64,000 nt of DNA from Darksidea phi (taxonomy: Eukaryota; Ascomycota; Dothideomycetes; Pleosporales; Lentitheciaceae), in NCBI GenBank assembly GCA_030770425.1, contig JASJFT010000086.1, forward strand, positions 117,334 to 181,333. The letters are read 5' to 3'. Under the pieces are notes generated by a model. It did no database searches, was not told the origin of the DNA, and saw only the letters and a program-made list of their open reading frames with translations. The position numbers and the translations under genes were made by a program. Shown here piece after piece: positions 49,681-61,860 of the stretch. Within the stretch, counting starts at the first letter, position 1. Each line of letters begins with the position of its first letter.

Positions 49681-51408
49681 CTTGACCTAGTTCACAGCAT
49701 ACACACACAACACCAACACTATTACGAACTGAGTATGCCTTTTCGATACGTAGAAGTGCAAGTGGCGATGGAAGAAATATTCGCCACGCAGCTGTTCCAG
49801 GAAAAAAACCACTGAAGGAAAAGACACAGATCTCCAGCAGAATTACCGACTCCACTCTGTACTAATACCGTGACCCGTTTCTGCGGCTGCACCTAAACTA
49901 ACTCTTTGGGGGCTCGGCGAAACCAAGGCGGTTAATTCACAGATAGGCGAGTGAGAGCTCAGCCCAGGGACGTTGCATCACCACCGCACCGTTTTTGGCT
50001 GCTGCGCCGCAATAAAGTAATTATTGATTCTGCACGTCGGTCTCCGTGATCTCTGCCAGAACCCTACGTACACATGTCGTGCGTCCGTCTACATCCACAG
50101 AGTACAATGCAAAAGGTACTTACTGTAGTATGTGAGCAGGGCTTGCCGAATATGCAGTTTGGGGGCGATGTGGGCATATTACCAAGCGCTAAGCCCCGAA
50201 AAAGGCTAATATTGCCCTTTCGAGCGTGTATAGCCGAGAGAGTACATACATACATACACCATGTACGTTTTTTCTAGCGCGTGGCGTAGGTAAGAACCCT
50301 TTTTTGTTTCTCTCGCGAGGAAGAAGGGAGAGATCGACATACTTTTAGCCTATGTTCCTGTACAGCGCAGCTCCACCTACGTACCGATCAGCGATGCCAT
50401 ATCCATCCATAAGTTTCAAGGGACATTTTGCCCACCCTTGAATATTGAGATGGCCAACCACACATACGCATGCAAGAGAAACTCTGTTGCCTAGTCAGCC
50501 TCGCCAGCCTTGTTTCACCTTCATAGGCACACAGGTAATCTATTTCTCGCCCCAAACGAGGTATGTATATCAGCTTCCACATGGACAGACGCAAGCACAA
50601 TATCATCAAAGATCGAGCCGGATACACAAAGGAAGACTTGCGCAATACTACGATAAAGGCTATAGTGATACACGATATGTTAATGCCGAGACAGTACACC
50701 ACTCCACATGCACAGTGACGCTGGTGGTGGTGAATGTATGTAGCACCCCGCCCCCGTGCCCTAAGTAGTTCTCCCGTTACCTTTGTACCGTACTAAGTTA
50801 GTAGGCAGCCGTTGCTTTTGCTTTTGCTTTTTCCTGACAGCATTCGTCGCTTTTCAGAAGAGGAAGTTAGCATTTGTTCTTCTCCCAGCGTGTTTCAGAA
50901 TGCGGCGGTGGATCCTCTTCCGCTAAGTATGTACCGCTACGGCCCGCACACACCTTGGGTAGATTACTCATGCGCTCGGGTAGTCCCAGAGTCACGTGTG
51001 TGGCAAGCCCGAAGATCCCACCAAAAATTTGTCAGATCCGTCTAGCCTAAATCACGTGCCTCTTGAACCAGGCGTTTCTACTAGTAAACGGCGCCCAGCG
51101 CACCATCGGCGCCCGGTAACTACTTGTAGCTAGAGCTCGTTTTGAGATGGTTTCCTTATTTTTGGTGGTGGTTGACGGGTGGGGTGAAGCAGGGTTAACC
51201 TAATTAAGTGAGCGTTTTGATGCTTTGGTAGGGAATTGGATAATGGGTTGGGAGTTTTGATTAGTGGGTGAGATGGGGATGGTGAATTTATGTTGTTCAA
51301 CTGTAGTATACTGTGGTGAAAAGATGTATCAAACACTTTTGGTATGAAAGTGAAGCTACATAGATCACACTTCACTCCATAGGATACATACTCCAATCCC
51401 AAACCCAT
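49681..51408. promoter_or_regulatory. Intergenic region: P450 promoter side and MFS 3' side
   Basis: GC-balanced with no convincing gene. Two CACGTG boxes lie exactly 60 bp apart (50993-50998 and 51053-51058), possible bHLH-type sites, about 1.3 kb upstream of the P450. CATACATACATACA occurs near 50246. Small ORFs here lack domains. Confidence 0.4.
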
Positions 51409-53124
51409 CTACGCATCCACCGCCCGTAACTGCGCATCCTCATCTCCCACCAACCTCCCCTTCTCAACACTCCCCTCCCCCTTCTTCTCCTCCAACCCAA
51501 ACTCCCCCCCAACTTCCGAGCGAAGAGCAATCTGCCTTTGCACCGGCACCAAAACCAACCCCAAAACCCCAAACGCCATCACCGTAATCCAAACCGTCTT
51601 CAACGACCCCGTATAAACCGCCACAATCTGCTCCTGCAACTCCCCCGACAGCGATTTGAAGTACTCCCCACCCGCGAGCTGATACGCGCCGCCGTTTTCA
51701 AACCTTGCTCTGACGTCTGGATCGGCGATGCGGTGGGATGCGTGGTTGAAGCGCGAGTCGAAGATGATACCCGGCAGCGTAAGTCCCCACATCCACCCAA
51801 AGCTCCTCAGGAACCCAAAAAGCCCCGTCGCAACCGCAGTATCGGCCTCCGGTAGCGACGACAGAATAGCGGGGAGGATCGTAGCAACCAAGAAAGCACG
51901 TCCGATCGCATCAACCGCCTGGAATACAACCCATACCACCGTCCGCGTATGCTCTGTGAGCAAGATGTTCAGCCCCGGGCCGAGAATACTAAGCGCGAAC
52001 CCTAAGATGTGTAACGGACGGTAGACGCCGAATTTCGACAGGAGGATTCCGGAAACAGGGGCGAAGAAGATGAGGAAGACTTCGAAGGGGACGAACTTGA
52101 CGCCGGCGTCGAAGGGCGAGGCTTGTCGCACGCCCTGGAAGTATAAAGGCCAGACGAGACAGACCCACTGGAGCGTCATGGAGGAAATGAAGTGAATCCC
52201 AAACCCCGCCGCTGACGTTCTGTTTGCGAAGATGCGCGGGGGGACGGAGGGTTCGGCGCAGAAGCGCGAGGACTGGTGTGCTAGGAAGATGATACCGCCT
52301 GCGACGCCGAGGACGATGGGGAGGATGACGCGGAATGAGGACCAGGGGTACGTGTTTCCCCCGAAGACGAGGCCGATGAGGAGCAAGGAGCTTGACGCGA
52401 TGAAGATGAGGTCGCCGAGCCAGTCGATGCGTTGAAAGGCTCGGATCCACGTCGGTTCACGGGTATGTTTCAACCGGAGCAAGAAGGCCACCGCGACGAA
52501 GATGACCGCGCAGATGGGGAGGTTCATGTAGAAACACCACCGCCAGTCCTTCAGCGCGAGCGAACCTCCGATTACGGGTCCGACGATCGCCCCAAACGCG
52601 CCGCCAGCCATCACGATACCCAGGTAGGTCCCGCGTTGGCGCGACGGAACGAGATCGCAGACAATCAACTCAACGAGCATCATGATGGCGCCCGCTCCGA
52701 GTCCTTGAACAGTCCTCCCACCGATCAACATCGGCGTTGACACCGCACCCCCCGCGATCCCACTGCCCAGCGCAAACACCACGATAGAAACCAGCATCGG
52801 GTATCGACGTCCGAAGATGTTCGCGAGTTGAGCGCACGGGGGTTGGATGATGGTTTGCGCCAGCATGAAGGAATTCGCGATCCAGATGTAGCTCGAGGAG
52901 GCGTCGAGCTCGCGCGAGATGAGGGGGAGCACGACGACTATGATGGAGCCGTCGAGTGTGGCGAGGAAGACGATGAGGCAGAGCGATGTGATGATGAGCC
53001 AGAACCGCCATCCTCCTGGGGACCATTCTGCAGGCCCCTTCGGTCCGTCTGGTGTTGTGTGGAGGTCTGATTTCTTCTTGGTATTATCGGCCCCGTATTC
53101 GGATGATGGTACGGTGGAAGTCAT
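51409..53124 (-). CDS. MFS transporter, DHA2 (14-TM) drug:H+ antiporter type
   Basis: Intronless, 571 aa. It should export or take up a small molecule across the plasma membrane. Visible motifs: LDGSIIVVVLPLI in TM1 (motif D1), FGRRYPMLVS after TM2 (motif A), GGRTVQGLGAG (motif B), and GAIVGPVIGG in TM5 (antiporter motif C). Many hydrophobic segments follow, to about residue 540, then a short charged tail. It sits between two P450 genes on the same strand, as often seen for exporters of toxins or metabolites. The start is set by an ATG followed by a charged 35-residue leader before TM1. Confidence 0.92.
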   Translation of the reverse strand: MTSTVPSSEYGADNTKKKSDLHTTPDGPKGPAEWSPGGWRFWLIITSLCLIVFLATLDGSIIVVVLPLISRELDASSSYIWIANSFMLAQTIIQPPCAQLANIFGRRYPMLVSIVVFALGSGIAGGAVSTPMLIGGRTVQGLGAGAIMMLVELIVCDLVPSRQRGTYLGIVMAGGAFGAIVGPVIGGSLALKDWRWCFYMNLPICAVIFVAVAFLLRLKHTREPTWIRAFQRIDWLGDLIFIASSSLLLIGLVFGGNTYPWSSFRVILPIVLGVAGGIIFLAHQSSRFCAEPSVPPRIFANRTSAAGFGIHFISSMTLQWVCLVWPLYFQGVRQASPFDAGVKFVPFEVFLIFFAPVSGILLSKFGVYRPLHILGFALSILGPGLNILLTEHTRTVVWVVFQAVDAIGRAFLVATILPAILSSLPEADTAVATGLFGFLRSFGWMWGLTLPGIIFDSRFNHASHRIADPDVRARFENGGAYQLAGGEYFKSLSGELQEQIVAVYTGSLKTVWITVMAFGVLGLVLVPVQRQIALRSEVGGEFGLEEKKGEGSVEKGRLVGDEDAQLRAVDA

Positions 53125-53894
53125 ATGAAGAATCGCGTGTATGTAGGGCTAGGAAATTGATGGATAGGAAAATAAATTCAAACAGGAGGGTTGAGGTTGA
53201 GCCTCTGGGCGTGGAAAAGAGCTGGAGAGTGTTCGCCCGGCCCATGATTTTTGGAGGTGATCATCGTTACCCCTGCACTTGAGCATGTAACCCTGGTGGA
53301 TGCCTGTGCCTCAATATAATCGGGTATTGGTGTTACCACTCTCGCGGGTCCAAAACAAGGCAAACGGGAATTAATATAATCGGGGTATTGGTGTTACCAC
53401 TCCCGCGGGCCCAAAACAAGGTCAATGGAAAATTAATATAATCTGCATCGCCTTCCCCGTATTCGCGGTCAGAACAGGCATCAGCCAAAAAAACAACTCT
53501 GGTCGCCGCAGCGGTACAGCCTCGAAGAAGCACCAGTGTCGTCACCCTGCGTTCTGTTGTTCTTTTGCCGATTACGGTGTGTCTGCCGGAACTTTAATTA
53601 TGTCTCCGACGAGGACCGTGAAAGTAGCGAAGGGCGGCTTGACCGGATCTATGCAGGGCCCTGGTCATCGGAAAGTTGCGCCATAGTCGCTCTCAATATA
53701 CTTTCACAGCTCCGAGATAAGCTAGCTTTTGATTGTGGGACGGTGAGACTTTGTCACTGCGGGGAAACAATGACGCTAAAAAATCTTCCAAGAACTATTT
53801 TCCTGTCGAACTCTATATTGGTACCGATGTGGAAGCTCTGCCACGCTCCCCAAGTACATGTTGCCATGAGGAAAAAGTTACTATTATAAACACC
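53125..53894. promoter_or_regulatory. MFS promoter region with a tandem duplication
   Basis: 770 bp between the MFS start and the second P450 stop. About 53313-53434 holds two copies of a 60-62-bp unit (AATATAATCGGGTATTGGTG..CGCGGG..CCAAAACAAGG), and the start of a third lies at 53435. A plus-strand frame at 53536-53889 shows no domain and is not called. Confidence 0.5.
53313..53434 (+). repeat. 60-62-bp tandem repeat upstream of the MFS gene
   Basis: Units at 53313-53372 and 53373-53434 share AATATAATCGGG, TATTGGTGTTACCACTC, CGCGGG and CCAAAACAAGG. They lie about 190-310 bp upstream of the MFS start, so they may duplicate a control element. Confidence 0.75.
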
Positions 53895-55584
53895 TCATTC
53901 TTTCCCCGCAAGCATATCCTCAGCGCTCAACTCAATCGGCTTATCCGAGTCTGAAAGCGTGAACTGCCATGTATCCTCAAGGTTTCCGCCTGCAACTGGG
54001 AAAATCTCCACGTCCAGATCCTCGTCCGGTCCCGCAGTGGCTTCCCAGAAGTCAACCTTGTTTTCCGTGGGCTGCACCCACTTGCCAGCTATCGGGTTCA
54101 GATCAAACCTCATAAGCATCACGGCCGTAAATGCGAGGATCTCTGTAGTAGCAAAGTGCCTTCCTGAGCATAGAGTCGAACCGCCTCCAAATGCTCGGAA
54201 TGCGGCGGTGTACTTGTGTTGATCGAGGACGGTGAATCGCTTGTAGTTGAAGCTGTTCACATCAGGACCCCACACATCTTCGTATGTATGTTGGACTGGG
54301 CCTGGCATCATGACCGTGCTTCCCTTCTTCAGTAAATACTGGTCGTTGAGTAAGTAGTCCTCCATAACCATCCGCGCTGCAACCGTAGTACTGTGATGAC
54401 GAAGCACCTCCTTGAAAGTCGAAAGAAATATTGGGCAGGATGATTTGACCTTTGACATGTCGATTGCTTTCTTACTCCCACCTTTCTCTTCGCTGTCGCT
54501 TGAGATGATCGCGCTCGCCAGCTCAGCTCGACAATCCGCCAAGACTTGCGGGTCGGAGTAGATGTGGTAAATCATCCAGAAAGAAGCAGGCACAGTGTTA
54601 GCAAGGAGGGCGACAACATTGGTGAATTCAGATCGAGCGATGTCGTTGAGGGGCATTCCGTGTGAGGTGCTGTGGTCAAAGCGGGCCTGCACGAGAGCGG
54701 TTCCTTTGCGATGGAGGTCTGCTTTGAAGTAGTCTTCGAGGGCCGCCGCGCCCGTGTCGAGAGCTTTGATGGCGTCTTTGGCTACCCAATCGGGGAAATC
54801 CATGATCAAGCTAGACATTCCTCCTTTGAACGTCCTAGCGCGAGTAAGCTACGAGTGTTTTGAGTTGTGCATTGCAGAGTTTACCAGAACGCCTTTTCAA
54901 TGGCGGAATCCCGAAATGGGTTCCCAGGACCGTAGACCGAGTCGGTTGTTGCTTGGGATATCTGATGTTTGACCCACTCAAACAATTTCACCTTCTGCTT
55001 TTGGAGAGTAGCCTCGTGGTCGAATTGGGCCGCAACCAGCCCAAGCATCATCCTGTTCATGGCATCCAGGTTTCGACCAGGGGAAACAGCGGGATGGATA
55101 GCATCGTGGAAACTGTTCACATAACCCCCGTCGCCATCTTCCCCGTTTGTATTTGTGTTGATGATATCGGCTGCCTTCTTGCTGAATCTGGACACCTTGA
55201 TGGAGCCTTTCGCAATCATGGGCATGAAAGCGAGCGTTCTGTGTTGTTTTTGCACAGCGGCAATGAGCGCCGGAGAGTTTACGACGTAGAGTCTCGAGCC
55301 TGGCAGGCGGAGAGTGTATATCGGGAGGCGGTACTTATCCCTAGGCAAACAAATTGCATAAGTATGTTGTAGAGTCACATTGTGATACGCTTACAACCAA
55401 CCTACCTGAGTTCGATGTAGAATTTTGATTTTTTCTTTGACATGCCCAAAATTGGACTTAGAAACGGTATTGACGTTTCCAACGCAGTCGGCTCTCGCTG
55501 GTCTTGGGTGAAGTGCAGAAGCAATTGCAATGAGAGGTAAAGCACGGTGGCCGCACCAACCGCCCCATAGACGGTCCTCTCCAT
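53895..55584 (-). CDS. Cytochrome P450 monooxygenase (CYP7/8-like clade), three exons
   Basis: Exons on the minus strand: 55406-55584, 54885-55340, 53895-54834, joined in phase across introns of 65 and 50 bp, for about 524 aa. The N-terminal anchor is VYGAVGAATVLYLSLQLLL. The K-helix EVLR is in FKEVLRHHSTT and the heme loop is FGGGSTLCSGRHFA. In place of the usual acidic/Thr I-helix pair there is FTNVVALLANTVPASFWM, as in CYP7, CYP8 and prostacyclin-synthase-like P450s, whose oxygen chemistry can be atypical. Substrate unknown. The frame is open further 5' to 55713, but the ATG at 55584 places the anchor correctly. It could form a small module with the MFS and the other P450. Confidence 0.9.
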
Positions 55585-56129
55585 GGCGGATAAGAGAAAT
55601 CTGGCCTTGCTGTCAGAGATGATGGTACAGCAGAAGATTAGAAGTTTGTATTTTGATATAATATCGCGGGGAGAGAGACAGGGAGAGAGCTTCGTGTTGA
55701 GGGGATGAATCAAGAAAGCAGCAAGTGCAGGGCAGATAGGGGGCCATGCATATACGCTAAGACGAATCAGGACGGAGGCTACGGTAGCCTGGAGTAAGCG
55801 CTCGACATGGGGGCCAGTTGGTTGGTTCCCGAACGGTATGCAGGGGGTGACGTATTGTCCAATCTAACCACCATCTGCCAGCCCCCGAAATCCCTGTCGA
55901 CTTTCGCGGTAGGGCCACAATACCGAGGCGCAGTGCATGCAGGTTAAGGGCCTGTTCGGTACGGAGTTTCAGTTGACCGTCAGTTTGACCTCAGAAGGAG
56001 CTAGTGGCTTACAGGGGGGTGGGTTAGCGTTTGCGCTAGGTTTATTAGTCGTTGACGAGTCATCTAAAGGGGCTGTTCGGTAGGCCTAAAACGCCAGGTT
56101 TCAGATACGTATATAGCGAAAATCAAACC
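55585..56129. promoter_or_regulatory. P450 promoter region and edge of the third RIP block
   Basis: GC-balanced, no gene. GGGCCTGTTCGGTA (about 55949-55962) and GGGGCTGTTCGGTA (about 56079-56092) are near-identical and resemble transposon termini. CA and TG are lost from about 56130. Confidence 0.45.
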
Positions 56130-56357
56130 TCCTACTAATCTAATATTACTCCCTAATCGCGCGCTATTACTATAACCGTTATAACGCCTATTACTAATAA
56201 AAGGCTCGCGTTTATTATAGCTAATAGCCCGTCGATATTATCGCCCTCGCCCTTATAGATTCTAATACTAGATAGTCTTAACTATTTATAATAAAGCTTG
56301 GCTATAACGAAGGTTCTTCTTAAGATATTAATATAAAAGGTTATTATTAAGAATATA
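56130..56357. repeat. RIP-mutated repeat left of E5
   Basis: AT-rich with CpG retained and CA/TG depleted. Interrupted by E5. No gene. Confidence 0.4.
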
Positions 56358-56362
56358 AGAAC

Positions 56363-56613
56363 TATAGATCGGTAAGGACGAGGTTATACGGTTACGAGAT
56401 TAGTATATTATTAAACCTATATTAGAAGTAGACTATATAGTAGGTACGAGGCGCTAGTCGCCTTAGTACGCGATATCTTATTATAAAATATAGTAAATAA
56501 ACTAATACTAAGGGATTAGGTAATATTTAGTAGTACGTAATACCTTATAGTAAATCGTAGTAAAATAAGACTTAAACTAGATTAGATAGAAATCTTAAAG
56601 GGGACTACTAATA
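56363..56613 (-). repeat. E5 3' LTR (left on the plus strand)
   Basis: Begins TATAGATCGGTAAGG on the plus strand and ends ACTACTAATA. Equal in length to 61605-61855; differences seen are transitions. Confidence 0.87.
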
Positions 56614-59600
56614 TACCCCCTTAAGACTTATAAAGGAGAGAATTTTACTAATATTTACTAGAGGGTATACGATTAAGTTTAATAAAAAGAAAATATACTC
56701 TCTACTAGAGTATAATTTTATAGTAAAAATACTATAAAATAATATAAAAGTATTATAAGAATAGTCTAATTTTAGAGTAATTATACTATAATTTATAGTA
56801 TAAAACTACTATTAATAGTAATTATATCTATTTAAGTAATAAAGTTCTTATATAAAAGTAAGTAATAGGGTTTAGTTAAACTATTAGTAAGTATATTAAT
56901 CCTAGAGAGGTAGATAATATCTAAGTTACTATTTTTAACCTTCTATTAGGTATACTTATACTAAATATTAATATACTTTAATTACTTATAGTAATTATTA
57001 CTATAAATTAGTATAATTATAGGGAGATTATTAACGTATAGTTTTATAAACTTAAGATTATCTTCTTTATAACCGAACTAAGTAAAAAGGTTATATAGTT
57101 AAATAGCTTTCTTTATTATATATATTATAATAATAAACTTAGCTTTAGTAAAGGAAGTTATAATAATATACTATTTAAGTAATTTATATAAAATAAGATT
57201 ACTAGCTAGCTTAAAGATATAGCTATATAATAATTTTCTATTATTAGTATTATCTACGTAAGTAATATCTAAATAGATAACTAAGCTATCTATATTAAAA
57301 CTATTATATTAAATCCTAAGGATATAGTAGTCCTTAATATAATAAATAATATATAATAGTAGGTTTAGTTACTAAAGAGTAGAATTACTTATAAAGTAGA
57401 CTATAAAGTATATATATTATACTATATTAGGGTAGTATATACTTATAGGGTATAGAAGACGAGTAATAAGAGACTAATATTATTTAATAATATTCTAAGA
57501 GATATCTATATCTTATAAATACTCTTTAAGATACTTTAGAAGTAGAGAAACCTTTATAGATAACTTATTATTTATATAATAATCTATAATAAGCTTATTA
57601 AAATATAAGTCTATTAAGATAAAGAGTATATACTTATTTTTATCTCTAATAATTTTAATATCTAAGTAGAAGGATAGTAGTCTAAGGTCTCGAGTCTTAT
57701 AGTACTTAAAAATAGTATTCTTAAAGATAGCTATATCCTTATTAATAAAGATATATAGGTTAAAGGCTAAAGATATATATTTAAGGTCTAGAAGTAAGAT
57801 TTTAAGGTTAAGATATTATAATAGAGTAGATTCTTTAAGTTCGTAAATCCTACGTAGTAGTCGAATAGTAGTACTATTATCTATAACGTCTAGAAAGAAT
57901 TATAAAAGAATAATATACTTATTATTTAAATAAGTATTAAGATAGATAATAATAATATTAATTTATTTATATTCTAGGTTCTAGAGGGTAATAAGTATAA
58001 AAAGGGTATATAGAGTCGTTATATATACAATATATAAGTAAATAGATTAGAAATATTCTAACTATATTTAAAAATTACTATAGATAATAAGATATACTTT
58101 ATATTTAAGAAGTTTACTATTAATATTATCTTTATACTTATATACCTACTAGCTAGATATTACTTTATACTAGTTTAGTTTAGTAGGTATTATAGATTAT
58201 TAAATATTATTCTATTTAAGAGAATTAAACTCTTTATTTATAATAAGCTAAAATTAATCTTTATAAGAGTACGACTTAAATTTATAATAATTCTTTAGTT
58301 TAGATAGAAGACTTAATAATAATATACCTATTAGTACTTTTATAATAGTAAAAACGAAAGTCTACTCGAATATTAAAGACGTAAAGTAGAGATAATAATA
58401 CTTATTTCTAGAATTATATACTAGTACGTAATTTAGTCTATCTTTATATAGATTTAAAGGGCTATTAAAGACTTATTCTAATAATATATTAGATATAATA
58501 GTATTCTTATCTTAGTTCTTCTCTTATATAGTAGTATTAGTAGGGTTACCCCCTAGATTAGGTTATAATTCTACTACTTCTTAAAGTTATTCCTACTAGT
58601 CGTTATCTATAGACTTAACGACGTTAGTAACTATATTAGAAAGTTAGATAGAGAGGGATAGCTTATTAGAATTAAGTATAGTAATTTTAATATTATAGTT
58701 ATAAGAATTCTAGTAGACTATAGCTAAATAAATAATATCTTCTATCTTAGAAATATATATCTTATATATATTCTTAATAATTATATTAACTAAATAGTCC
58801 TTCTAATTATAAGGTACTAGTTTCTTATTATATATACGCTTTACCTTAGGTATATAAATATAACTAATATAGTTAAAGATATAAATAAGAGTAAGATTTA
58901 GTACTAGATTAGAAATATTATTTTCTAATTAATATATCTTATAAGATATTTTCTTAATAGGAATACTAGAGGTTAATAGAAAGTTTTAATTCTATACTTA
59001 ATATCGTACTACGTATAGCTATAGATTATAAAGAATATTAATAGTAATATATATTATATATATACTAGTAGAGATAATATTATTAATATACTTTATAATA
59101 CTATTTCTTAAGATATTATATAATAAAGAATACTTAAGTTTAGTATTCTTACTTTTAGTATATTATTTAAGGTAATTACTTATAAATTCTCTAGTATTAT
59201 TAAGGTAGATAGTACTAATATAAAGATCTATTTCTATCTCTTAGATATTATACTACTTAATTAGTTCTTTAATAAGTAAGGCTCTAGAGTCTAAGTAGAA
59301 TATCTAGTAATATTAGAAAAAGCTATTAGTAATAAATATCTAGTAGTACTCTTTATTATATTCTTTAGATATAATAGATCCTATAATATTAATATAGACC
59401 TTATTTAAAATATAAGAGAGATATTCTTATAGTATATAAGAAAAAATTTATAATAATTTTACTATACTATAAGACTTATAGTCGAATAGCTTTATATTAG
59501 AAATCTCTATATTATTAACCTTTTTAGTTAAGTACTTTAGTATTACTAGGTCTAAATAATCTAATATTATATATTACTTATATAAAGGGTACGTTATATA

Positions 59601-61604
59601 AGAGATAGTATAAGAGGAATAGTTATTATAAAGAATAGTATATATAATAATATATATAGTCTCTTCTTTATTATAGATAATTAAGAAGTTAAGGATTCTA
59701 TCTATCTTAGGTAGATAGGTAAACTTAGAGCTATTAGGCTTTATAAGTATATTAGTACTACTATTATAGAAGTAGCTCTTTTATTTAAAGAGGGCTTATA
59801 AGATAATATTTATTATAAAGTCTTCTTTAAAGACTATATTATTTAAGATAATAGTCTAAACTATACTATTACTCTTAGTAATATTAAATTATATAGTATC
59901 TAGTCTTTAGACTTATAATATACTATTAATACCTTTAATTATAGATATAGATTTATCCGACTAGATAATAAACTTAGATTTATTATTATAAACGCTCTAG
60001 TTAGTAGTAGTATTATAGTAATAATAGTATTTATAGGTTATATTACGAGCGGTATATTAAAGTATTAATAGGGAAATATTTATATAAAAGAAGATAGTAC
60101 TATATAAGATATCTAGTACTTTAGAAGAAGGTTACTCTTATAGTAATAATAGGTAATTAATTATTATATAGATATTTACTATATCTATTATTATTTTTAT
60201 AATATTAGCTTTTACCTTCTTAATCTTCCTTCTCTTCTTTATTTCTACTTTCTTCTTAAGATATAACTTAAAGTAGTAATTAAGTTCTTTATAATAGGAC
60301 TTCTTATAATAAGAGTATAGATTATACTTTTAACTTTTTAGTATACTAGTTAATTTAGTAGTATCTATTTTATTAGTCGTATTTATACTATTAGCTATAG
60401 TATTAATAGGAGTATACTTTATATAATATTTATTAATATATTCTTCTTTCTCTTTCTTAGTTCTAATAGTAAAAGTCTTAATAGGGTCTATAGGTTATAA
60501 TTCGCTATATTCTTTTAGAGCTTATTTAAGTTTATCGACTATTTATTTCCTACTATAATAAAGATTATTATATCGGTCCTTTATCTAAGCTAGTACTACG
60601 TAATCTAGCTTAGTTAGGTATATAATATTAGAGAGAAGATTATCTAAATCTTTATTATATATAAGAGTACTATTAGGACGTAGGATATTATAAAGTATAA
60701 TAGTAATATCTACTATACTAAGATCTATAGCTATATTTCGAAAAGTACTAGTCTATTTATAGACTAATAAGTAGTAGTTAGATAAAATTCTCTAGAGGGT
60801 TTTAACGATCTTATAGATATTATCTAGGCTTATACCTTTATTATTAAAGCTAAGTATACTATATATCTTATATATAGTATCTTTTATATATAGAGATATA
60901 TAATAGTTAATATATATACTCTTAAAAATAATACTTTATAACTTAGTATCTTTTAAATCCTAGTTATAAATTACCTTCTTTAACTTAAATTATTATTTAG
61001 TAACTATTTTATTCTAGGGTCTAATATATTTATTATATTATTTAGTACTCTTATAGACCTATTATATCTATTCCTTATATTAAGTCTTTAATATATTAAA
61101 GTAAGCTATAATTTACTTATATGTAGGAGTTAGAAAGTTAGAAACTATAGTTAATATAGTAGATAGTATAGGGATAATAGGTTTATTAAGTTTAGTTTTA
61201 ATAAAGTTATCTAAGTTATAAGTAGATTAGATATATAAGTTATTAAGAATATCCTTTATCTAATACTCTACGACGTAGTTATTAAGTTATTTATTCTAGT
61301 CCTTCTAGTTCTTACTATATATATAGAGGGTAATACCTAGAGTATATATAATCTAGTTAACTAAGATAGCTTAGCTAGAGTTTATTATAAACGTACTATA
61401 CTCTATAGTATAAAATTATAGTAAATTAGTATAAATTATAAAGGTACTATACCTAAGAGTATAGAATCTTAAGTAATAATAATACTAGGACGGCTAAGTA
61501 TAACTTAATAGATAGTATTAAAAGCTAATCTATCTCCTCGTAAAAGACCTAATAGTTTAATATAGAGCTTAGTAGTATATAGATTTATAAAAAGGCTTAT
61601 AATC

Positions 61605-61855
61605 TATAGATTAGTAAGGATAAGATTATACGGTTACGAGATTAGTATATTATTAAACCTATATTAGAAGTAGACTATATAGTAGATATAAGGCGCTAGT
61701 CGTCTTAATATATAATATCTTATTATAAAATATAGTAAATAAACTAATACTAAGGGATTAGATAATATTTAGTAGTATATAATACCTTATAGTAAATCGT
61801 AGTAAAATAAGACTTAAACTAGATTAGATAGGAATCCTAAAGAGGACTACTAATA
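61605..61855 (-). repeat. E5 5' LTR (right on the plus strand)
   Basis: Partner of 56363-56613, followed directly by the target duplication AGAAC. Confidence 0.87.
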
Positions 61856-61860
61856 AGAAC

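Larger units (their letters stand above)
56358..61860 (-). mobile_element. E5: minus-strand Ty1/Copia LTR retrotransposon, RIP-destroyed
   Basis: LTRs 56363-56613 and 61605-61855 (251 bp each), duplication AGAAC at 56358-56362 and 61856-61860. Minus orientation is shown by CCCCCTT just inside the left LTR (PPT) and by GGCTTATAATC (61594-61604) beside the right LTR. Read on the minus strand, the latter fits a site for half of initiator tRNA-Met, as in Copia-type priming. A CX2CX4HX4C pattern lies at 60275-60316 (gag). A Copia-type RNase H reading (DTNNRK..GYIFKLA-like after RIP allowance) lies at about 56980-57262. Net length is about 5.5 kb and no frame survives. Confidence 0.85.

Noticed and set aside
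51538..53128. Several plus-strand and offset minus-strand ORFs over the MFS gene
   Set aside because: GC-rich antisense and shifted frames of a real gene; the 571-aa minus frame has all the transporter motifs.
53536..53889. Plus-strand ORF of 117 codons between the MFS and the second P450
   Set aside because: No ATG at its start, no domain, Cys/Leu-rich reading typical of chance frames; it lies in the MFS promoter region.
55585..55713. Upstream extension of the second P450 to an ATG at 55713
   Set aside because: The extra 43 residues precede the membrane anchor and are unlike P450 N-termini; the ATG at 55584 is more natural.
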